Assembly (NCBI RefSeq): GCF_001424485.1
Contig: NZ_LMQC01000001.1
Coordinates: 253,755-317,754 of the forward strand
DNA from: Modestobacter sp. Leaf380
GTDB taxonomy: Bacteria > Actinomycetota > Actinomycetes > Mycobacteriales > Geodermatophilaceae
Direction of reading: 5' to 3'
DNA: 64,000 nt
The notes below the pieces were generated by a model. It made no database searches and was not told the DNA's origin. It saw only the letters and a list, made by a program, of their open reading frames with translations. Position 1 is the first letter of the stretch; the number at the start of each line of letters is the position of its first letter. Positions 58,701-64,000 of this stretch are shown here, in pieces. Position numbers and translations under genes: made by a program.

Positions 58701-59197
58701 AGCACCCCGGCACCGGGCTCGACGCCGATCCGCAGGCCGTGCTCGGCGACGATCCCGGCGGCGTACCCGTGGTAGGTAGCGACCGTGGGCGTGGCCACGC
58801 CCAGCCGCTCGCGCAGCCCCGGGTCGGTGTCGGGGTGCTCGGCCAGCGCGGTCAGCCGCAGCCGGATGCGGGCGCCGAGCTCGCTGGCGGCCTTGCGGGT
58901 GAAGGTGAGCCCCAGGACCGCCTCGGGGGCGACGAGCTGGTTGGCCACCAGCCAGGCGACCCGGGCGGCCATCGTCTCGGTCTTGCCCGACCCGGCGCCG
59001 GCCACCACGACCATCGGCCGGTCCACCGGGGCCTGGACGACGGCGGCCTGCTCGGGCGAGGGCGCGTAGGACAGCCCGCACCGCCGGGCCACCTCGGCCG
59101 GGTCGAGCAGCTCGGGCACCTCGGCGACCCGGGCGGGCACCGCCCCGGGCAGGTCGAAGGACAGCTGCCCGTCGACAGTGCCGTTGCGGGGGGTCAC
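55793..59197 (-). CDS. adnB: AdnB helicase-nuclease subunit
   Basis: An 1134-residue UvrD-like helicase fused to a RecB-type nuclease, one half of the AdnAB double-strand-break resection motor. Walker A GAGSGKTET is at 66-74, motif II is LDEYQDTSVGQ, motif III VGDPRQSIYGW, motif VI YVAVTRAKRLL. The nuclease is near residues 960-1100 with GRIDAVFADG and EVVDWKTG. GTG 59197 overlaps the adnA stop (GTGA), so the subunits are made in equal amounts. Order adnA-adnB is as in mycobacteria. Confidence 0.93.
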   Translation of the reverse strand: MTPRNGTVDGQLSFDLPGAVPARVAEVPELLDPAEVARRCGLSYAPSPEQAAVVQAPVDRPMVVVAGAGSGKTETMAARVAWLVANQLVAPEAVLGLTFTRKAASELGARIRLRLTALAEHPDTDPGLRERLGVATPTVATYHGYAAGIVAEHGLRIGVEPGAGVLGPAMCWGQAATAVAAHTGDMSDVALGLVTTTEDVLQLAAELGEHDVSPDRLRAWTAQLEHQVRSYPDAPRKKGAYADVLKVLGRQRARVALLPVVEAYEARKRAAGAIDYADQVAHAARAATSSPEVGRRERARWRVVLLDEYQDTSVGQLRMLEALFGGDAHHPVLAVGDPRQSIYGWRGASSGTIERFPRTFPGAPDRRAERLTLSTSWRNDEAVLAIANRVAADLPQPEHADPLPDLTAAPTAGPGRVHVGLYETIAAETAALADRLAAEWHGPAAAGDRPEGVQATAHRRPTIAVLARRRAQLPGIAAALRERGLPVEVVGLGGLLDVPEVSDVVATLTVLVDPTAGDSLGRLLTGARWRIGPRDLAALEARARQLVRERRPEPLAGGADGPVLEGPVVELAPERGSIVEALDDLGRPDTYSADGHRRLRRLGAELGQLRTRLGEPLPDLVDEVVRTLGLETELASHPDASPGGARTHLDALHTVAAQFADLAELPSLPAFLGYLSDAEVRERGLEPGEVAVNPEAVQLLTGHSAKGLEWDVVAVPGMTVGQFPSKSDTSDSWINDPGAVPVDLRLTDREDLPRLHLPVPGSGDQSVVRDALGEYVAQWKEFGLSEEVRLGYVAVTRAKRLLLCSGSWWRDGVKPNGPSTLLQAVREAVEVLADSGRGVVDVWEPAPPEDAANPALAEWPVGVWPADPLSANRRRALTAAAELVTATRAHPLGEPGLGAVEDPVVTDWVRDAELLLRERAESGRGATEVALPAHLSVSALVSLRRDPAELARRLRRPMPAAPAPLARRGTAFHLWLEQRFGASRLIDLDELPGSGDAAAAPDETLTALQEAFLASPWADRQPVDVEAPFETPLGPLTLRGRIDAVFADGHGGYEVVDWKTGPVPGPTELAAASVQLAAYRLGWSRLVGLPVDRVSAGFHHVPAGVTLRPVDLLDEAGLLALVEGADDGPAEPAR

Positions 59198-62100
59198 CGG
59201 GTCACCTGCCGGCCGGACTCCTGGACCGGGCAGCTGCGCCGGAAGGAGCAGCGCTCGCAGTCGGTGTCGGTGCGGGCCTCGAAGGTGCTCGCCCCCATGC
59301 CGTCGCCGACCCCGGCGACCAGCTCCCCCGCCCAGGTCGTGCGCGGGTCGACGTCCTCGGGCAGCGGGGACTGCACGTGCTCCTTGGCCGCCTTCTGGGA
59401 CCCGCCGACCTGCAGCAGGGAGGCTCCACCGGGCACCGTGCCGTGCTGGGCGAACGCGCCCTCGGCGACGGCGACCTGGTAGGCGGCCAGCTGCCCGTGC
59501 TCCTCCACGGTGCGCGGCGCGGTCTTGCCGGTCTTGAGGTCCACGACGACCAGGCGCCCGGCCCCGTCCCGCTCCAGCCGGTCGACCTGGCCGCGCAGCC
59601 GGGCCCGGCCCACGGTCACGTCGAAGTCCTCCTCGGCGGCGACCAGCTCGCGGTCGCCGCGGGCGTGCCAGGCCAGGAACTTGGCCAGCATCTCCTGGGC
59701 CCGGTCCCGCTGGCGCTGGTCGAACCAGCCCGGGCCCAGGTCCAGCCGGTCCAGCTCCCCGGCGAGGACGTCGGACGCCTGCGCGGCCGGCAGCCCGTCG
59801 GCGACCTGCTGGGCGACGTCGTGGACCGCGGACCCCACCGTGCGGGTGGTCTCCGGGGACGCCTCGGCACCGACCGCGCCGAGCACCCAGCGCAACGGGC
59901 AGCGCTGGAAGGTGTCGATGGCCGAGGGCCGCACCCGGACGACCTCACCGGGGTCGACCAGCGGCGCGTCGTCGGACAGGGGGGCCAGGCCCCACCAGGA
60001 CGCCGGGTCCGCCCCGGGCACCCGCTCCTCGGCCAGCCGGCGCAGCAGCGCGGCCGCACTGGACCGGCGCGACGCCGGGGTCAGCGGGTCGGTCAGGGCC
60101 CGCCGCAGCTCGGCGACCAGGGCCGGCAGCGTCAGCGCGCGCGGCAGGGGGGTGTGCGGTCGGCTGCCGTCGGCCACGCCGCCCTCCCCGACCGGCGGCG
60201 GGACGACGAGGTCGAGGAAGCGCGAGGCGTTCGCGCCGGCGTCGGCCCCCTCCAGGCCACCGTCGACGGCCGTCACCACCAGGCGCCGGCGGGCCCGGGT
60301 GACGGCGACGTAGAACAGCCGCCGCTCCTCGGCCAGGGCCAGCGTGCGCCGGTCCAGGCTGGCGGCGTCGGTGCCGGCGACGACCTCGACCAGGTCCTCG
60401 GCGCCCAGCAGGCTGGCGCGGGTGCGCAGGTCGGGCCACACGCCCTCCTGCACCCCGGCCACGCACACCAGGTCCCACTCCAGCCCCTTCGAGGCGTGCG
60501 CGGTGAGCAGCCGGACGGTCTCCCCCGCCGGTGCGCGGGCGGCACCGCCGTCCCCGGGGAGCTCCTGGGCACCGAAGTGGTCGACGAAGTCGGCGACGGT
60601 GGCGCCGGGCAGCCGGTCCACGAACGCCGCCACCGCGTCGAAGAGCGCCACGGCGGCGTCCAGGTCCCGGTCGGCGACCGCACCGGGCGGACCGCCGGCG
60701 GCGCTCGCGGCGGCCCACCTCGGTCCCAGCCCGCTGGCTTGCCAGACCGCCCACAGCACGTCCTCTGCCGAGCCCTCCCGCAGCAGGGCGACCCGGCCGG
60801 CGGCCAGCACCCGGGCGACCCGCAGCGCCGGTCGGGCCACCGGCTCGGGCAGCGCGTCCAGCAGCGTGGCATCGGCCAGCAGGTCGGCCAGCGGGGCACC
60901 CCGCTCGGCGGGGTCGACCCCCCGGGCGACCAGCTCGCGGCGGGCGGCCCGGCGCAACCGGCGCAGGTCCAGCACGGTGGCCCCGCCCAGCGGGGAGGCC
61001 AGCAGTGCCTCGGCCCCGGTCTCGGTCAGCCCGGTCTCGGTCGGCCCGGTCTCCCTCACGACAGGGCCACCGGCGTCGGGGGCCGCGTCGGGGACCTCGG
61101 TGCCGTCGGGCGCGGCCGCGACCGGCCGGGCCTGGTCCCGGCCGGCCGGGAGCAGTGCCCGCAGCACGGCGAGCAGCGGCTCCACGGCCGGCTGCTGGGC
61201 CAGCGCCAGGTCGTCCGCGGAGACCGCGACCGGGACCCCGGACTGGGTCAGCGCGCGCCGGAGGGGACCGAGGGCCACCGAGCTGCGGACCACCACGGCC
61301 ATCCCCGACCACGGCACCCCGTCCAACAGGTGGGCCCGGCGCAGGGTGTCCGCGACGTGGGCTGCCTCCACGGCGGGGGTGTCGAAGACGTGCACCTCGG
61401 CGGCGCCGGGGGCGGTCGCGTCCCCCGCGGCGAGCCGGCGGTGCTCCCAGGGCCCGGGCAGCCCCTCGGCGACCCGCCGGCTGACGGCGAGCAGCTCGGC
61501 ACCGGACCGGCGGCAGACCCCCAGGGAGAGCCGCTGGGCCGGCCGGCCGTCGGCGTGCCGGAACCGGTCGGTGAACTCGGCGATCCCGCGCGGCTCGGAC
61601 CCGCGGAAGGCGTAGATGGCCTGGTCCGGGTCGCCGACGACGACCAGGTCCCGGCCGCCGCCGGACAACAGCCGCAGCAGCTCGACCTGCGCCGGGTCGG
61701 TGTCCTGGTACTCGTCGACGAAGAGCCAGCTCGCCCGCTCCTGCTCGGCCCGCAGCAGCGCGTCGTCCGAGCGCAGCTCCTCGATGGCCTCACGCACGAG
61801 CTCCGCGGGGTCGTAGCCGCTGCCCGACCCGCCGAAGGCCGTCTCCAGGAACGTGACGTCGTCGTACTGGCGGGCGAAGCGGGCCGCGGCCACCCAGTGC
61901 GGGCGGTCGCCCTCCCGACCCAGCTGGGCCAGCCGCTCGGGACCCACCCCCCGCTCGGTCGCCCGCAGCACGAGCTCACGCAGCTCACGGCGGAACCCCG
62001 CGGTGCCCAGGGCCGGAGCCAGGTCCTCGGGCCAGCGGACCCCGTCGTCCTCGGCGTCCCCGGCCAGCAGGCGACGCACGGTGAGGTCCTGCTCGGCGGA

Positions 62101-62547
62101 GGTCAGCAACCGCGGCGGCGGGTCCCCGCGCAGCGCCGCCGCCCGGTGCAGCACGCCGAAGGCGTAGGAGTGGAAGGTGCGGGCCACGGGCTCGCGGATG
62201 GTGCGTCCCACCCTGGCGGTGATCCGGGTGCGCAGCTCGGCGGCAGCCTTGCGGCTGAAGGTCAGGACCAGCACGCGTTCGGGGTCCAGCCCGGCCTCGA
62301 TCCGGGCGGCGACGGCCTCTACCACCGTCGTCGTCTTGCCGGTGCCCGGGCCGGCCAGCACCAGCAGCGGCCCCCCGGCGTGGTCGACCACCGCCTGCTG
62401 GGTGGGGTCCAGCACCGGGCGGGCTGCAGCGGGCGCCGGCGCACGCACCAACCGGTAGGTCGGTGCCGCCGTCGTCGTCGTGCCCCCTGCTGCCACGTCG
62501 TCGATCAGACCACGCGCCACCGACAGTCCGGTGTCACCGCAGGTCAT
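59194..62547 (-). CDS. adnA: AdnA helicase-nuclease subunit
   Basis: A 1117-residue partner of AdnB. Walker A is GPGTGKTTT (66-74), motif II is FVDEYQDTDPAQ, motif III VGDPDQAIYAFRG, motif VI VAVTRARRRL. The C-terminal nuclease has GRARLRGQVDRLE and LVVVDLKTGK, and four cysteines (one in RCPLRWVLG, three in CERCSFRRSC) for an iron-sulfur cluster. ATG 62547 overlaps the stop of the alkyltransferase-like gene (ATGA). About 60 residues precede the helicase core. Confidence 0.93.
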   Translation of the reverse strand: MTCGDTGLSVARGLIDDVAAGGTTTTAAPTYRLVRAPAPAAARPVLDPTQQAVVDHAGGPLLVLAGPGTGKTTTVVEAVAARIEAGLDPERVLVLTFSRKAAAELRTRITARVGRTIREPVARTFHSYAFGVLHRAAALRGDPPPRLLTSAEQDLTVRRLLAGDAEDDGVRWPEDLAPALGTAGFRRELRELVLRATERGVGPERLAQLGREGDRPHWVAAARFARQYDDVTFLETAFGGSGSGYDPAELVREAIEELRSDDALLRAEQERASWLFVDEYQDTDPAQVELLRLLSGGGRDLVVVGDPDQAIYAFRGSEPRGIAEFTDRFRHADGRPAQRLSLGVCRRSGAELLAVSRRVAEGLPGPWEHRRLAAGDATAPGAAEVHVFDTPAVEAAHVADTLRRAHLLDGVPWSGMAVVVRSSVALGPLRRALTQSGVPVAVSADDLALAQQPAVEPLLAVLRALLPAGRDQARPVAAAPDGTEVPDAAPDAGGPVVRETGPTETGLTETGAEALLASPLGGATVLDLRRLRRAARRELVARGVDPAERGAPLADLLADATLLDALPEPVARPALRVARVLAAGRVALLREGSAEDVLWAVWQASGLGPRWAAASAAGGPPGAVADRDLDAAVALFDAVAAFVDRLPGATVADFVDHFGAQELPGDGGAARAPAGETVRLLTAHASKGLEWDLVCVAGVQEGVWPDLRTRASLLGAEDLVEVVAGTDAASLDRRTLALAEERRLFYVAVTRARRRLVVTAVDGGLEGADAGANASRFLDLVVPPPVGEGGVADGSRPHTPLPRALTLPALVAELRRALTDPLTPASRRSSAAALLRRLAEERVPGADPASWWGLAPLSDDAPLVDPGEVVRVRPSAIDTFQRCPLRWVLGAVGAEASPETTRTVGSAVHDVAQQVADGLPAAQASDVLAGELDRLDLGPGWFDQRQRDRAQEMLAKFLAWHARGDRELVAAEEDFDVTVGRARLRGQVDRLERDGAGRLVVVDLKTGKTAPRTVEEHGQLAAYQVAVAEGAFAQHGTVPGGASLLQVGGSQKAAKEHVQSPLPEDVDPRTTWAGELVAGVGDGMGASTFEARTDTDCERCSFRRSCPVQESGRQVTR

Positions 62548-62846
62548 CGTCCCGGGTCGGGCCAGCCCACCGCAGCCAGGTCCACCCGGTTCCCGCGCAC
62601 CGGCACGCCCTCGGATGCCAGCAGCTCCAGCTGACGGACCCGGACCGGCTCCGCCGCGGTGCCGTCGGCCCGCACCACCCGGTACCAGGGCACGGCCGCA
62701 CCGCCCTGGGACAGCGCGCGGGCGACCCGCCGGGGACCCACCCCGACGAGCCGCCCGATGGCGCCGTACGTGCTGACCCGACCGGGCGGGATCGCCTCGA
62801 CCGCGTCGAAGACCGCCTCGTCGACGTCCGCCGACGGGCCGGTCAC
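62544..62846 (-). CDS. Alkyltransferase-like protein (ATL)
   Basis: A 100-residue MGMT-family DNA-binding domain in which the active PCHR is PWYR (53-56): Trp replaces the alkyl-accepting cysteine. Such ATL proteins flip and flag O6-alkylguanine for nucleotide excision repair. RPRRVARAL-like GPRRVARALS is the helix-turn-helix with the arginine finger. GTG 62846 starts four bases after the preceding stop; the stop overlaps adnA. Confidence 0.92.
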   Translation of the reverse strand: MTGPSADVDEAVFDAVEAIPPGRVSTYGAIGRLVGVGPRRVARALSQGGAAVPWYRVVRADGTAAEPVRVRQLELLASEGVPVRGNRVDLAAVGWPDPGR

Positions 62847-62850
62847 CGGG

Positions 62851-63909
62851 TCACCCGACGTAGTCGCTGTTCTCCAGCCACCAGTTGTAGAGGTCGGCGA
62901 CCTCGGTCTGCGAGGTGCCCGGGGTCTGGACCAGGCCCTCGACCAGGAACTCGTCGTCGGTCCAGATCAGGTAGACGCTGCCGTTGTCGGCGATGCCGCA
63001 GGCGATCTGCCCACCGGGGACGGTGCCGCGCACCCAGGTGCCGCTGCCGGTCGTGGTGGTGCAGTCCTGGCCGTCGGCGATCGGCTGCAGGCCCTGGCCG
63101 GAGGCGTCGGCCTGGAACACCGAGTCCAGGGTGCCCTGGTCCGGGTACAGGTAGAAGCTCGCCCCCGAGGGGCCGGGCTGGGTGTCGGCCGGGCCGCAGT
63201 CGGCGGCCGCGGTGGCACCGTCGGAGGGCAGGTCACCGGCGACGCAGTCGGAGAAGTCCGGAGGCAGCTGGGCGATCAGCTCGTCGTCGCCGTCCGACGT
63301 GGGCGCCGAGGAGCTCGAGGACGAGCTGCTCGACGACGACTCCGAGGACGGCGACGCGCTCGTCGTGCCGGCCGAGGACGTGGTCGGGTCGGCGACCGGG
63401 GTGGGGTCGTCGTCACCGCCGAGGGTGAAGAAGAGCAGCGCCGCGACCGCGATGACCACGACCAGCCCGGCCACGCCGGCGATGACCAGGTTCCGCTTGC
63501 CACCACCACCAGCGGGGCCCTGGGGGCCACCGCCGTAGGGACCACCAGGACCGCCGGGCCCGGCGGGTCCACCGGGGCCGCCGTAGCCGGGCGCCGCGAA
63601 CTGTCCAGGCTGGCCGGGCTGGCCCGGCATGCCGTAGCCGCCCACGGGCTGGCCGAACTGCTGGGTCGGGGGCTGACCGCCCGGGGCCGGCTGACCGGAC
63701 TGGCCGGGCTGCTGGCCGAACTGCTGGGTCGGCTGCTGACCCCACCCGCCCTGCGGGCCAGGTGCCTGCGGACCCGGGCCCTGCTGACCGGGGCCCTGCT
63801 GGCCGAAGACCTCGGTGGGCTGGTCGCCACCGGGAGCGGGCTGCCCGTAGGGCGGCTGACCACCGGCCGGGCGGCCGTGGGGGTTGTCGCCGAAGGGCGG
63901 CTGACTCAT
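62851..63909 (-). CDS. Gln/Pro/Gly-rich membrane-anchored protein
   Basis: A 352-residue protein of unknown function. Residues 1-140 are low-complexity Gln/Pro/Gly with repeats (PTQQFGQP, GPGQQGPG), then one membrane helix (NLVIAGVAGLVVVIAVAALLF, about 145-166), a Ser/Thr stretch with 11 consecutive serines, and an extracellular domain of about 135 residues with four cysteines. Layout resembles septum or cell-wall associated actinobacterial proteins with cytoplasmic Pro-rich tails. ATG 63909 follows GGAGG at about eight bases. It is four bases upstream of the ATL gene, so may lead that operon. Bases 63910-64000 show no gene. Confidence 0.8.
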   Translation of the reverse strand: MSQPPFGDNPHGRPAGGQPPYGQPAPGGDQPTEVFGQQGPGQQGPGPQAPGPQGGWGQQPTQQFGQQPGQSGQPAPGGQPPTQQFGQPVGGYGMPGQPGQPGQFAAPGYGGPGGPAGPGGPGGPYGGGPQGPAGGGGKRNLVIAGVAGLVVVIAVAALLFFTLGGDDDPTPVADPTTSSAGTTSASPSSESSSSSSSSSSSAPTSDGDDELIAQLPPDFSDCVAGDLPSDGATAAADCGPADTQPGPSGASFYLYPDQGTLDSVFQADASGQGLQPIADGQDCTTTTGSGTWVRGTVPGGQIACGIADNGSVYLIWTDDEFLVEGLVQTPGTSQTEVADLYNWWLENSDYVG

Positions 63910-64000
63910 GGGTGTGACCTCCAGCTGGGGACGTGTGCCGCCACGCAGCGTAGGGCCCACCTGCGGTCCCGTCGCGTCACGCAACCTCTCTCGCGCGCCG

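Noticed and set aside
62544-62846. Active O6-alkylguanine-DNA methyltransferase
   Set aside because: The cysteine of PCHR is replaced by Trp (PWYR), so it is called alkyltransferase-like.

Overview
The window is 64 kb of very GC-rich DNA from an actinobacterium. The evidence is two WhiB regulators (WhiB1-like and WhiB7-like), a SigH/RshA redox switch, mycoredoxin, AdnAB helicase-nucleases, a PdtaS-type histidine kinase, GTG starts, and many genes that begin directly after a TANNNT -10 element. My inference is a member of the Geodermatophilaceae (Blastococcus/Modestobacter/Geodermatophilus type). No phage, transposon, plasmid or CRISPR sequence was seen; this is chromosomal core with small accessory inserts.

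Region 1 (1-4300): end of psd, then pssA, a GNAT acetyltransferase and a HAD phosphatase in one overlapping operon (phosphatidylethanolamine synthesis), a small membrane protein, a diacylglycerol-kinase-family lipid kinase, and whiB1 with a long leader. Region 2 (4377-15870): pdtaS, a free-standing biotinyl domain, a degenerate biotin-carboxylase-like gene, the 24-codon bL37 gene, rshA-sigH, ybaK, a spermidine-synthase-like membrane protein, SRAP, succinate-semialdehyde dehydrogenase, aroA and rsgA. From memory, the core of this order matches the Rv3219-Rv3228 region of M. tuberculosis.

Region 3 (15960-32060) is more accessory: a GGDEF-EAL protein, a DUF2087 regulator, DUF2795, hisN, an operon of two aldo/keto reductases with XdhC-like and xylulokinase genes, the transsulfuration pair cbs-metB, a glycosyltransferase, a secreted protein, a divergent MarR/VOC pair, nhaA, a DsbA-like protein, and two initiator tRNA genes flanking one unknown gene. 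Region 4 (32120-62850) again follows a mycobacterial core order (Rv3193c-Rv3204 from memory): UPF0182, Lon-like PDZ protease, DUF2342 zincin, YgjP-like protease, ThiF-like protein, AarF kinase, whiB7 with an attenuator-type leader, uvrD2, mycoredoxin, an ANTAR protein, nudC, adnB, adnA and an alkyltransferase-like protein. Inserted here are an M16 peptidase pair, a Ser/Thr kinase with a DUF2510 partner, an M20 peptidase and an alpha/beta hydrolase. The window ends in a Gln/Pro/Gly-rich membrane-anchored protein.

Two themes tie genes together. Thiol stress: sigH, its zinc anti-sigma factor and mycoredoxin, with candidate SigH-type promoters before sigH and mycoredoxin. RNA-level control: PdtaS (whose partner class is ANTAR regulators), an ANTAR protein with a hairpin-rich leader, and the whiB7 leader with WhiB7-type promoter, 101-codon upstream frame and terminator hairpin. 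The most unusual items are the biotin-carboxylase pseudoenzyme beside a lone biotinyl domain, the whiB7 leader, the extended SigH isoform, the paired hairpins before the ANTAR gene, and a cluster of DnaA-box-like sites at 38772-39030.
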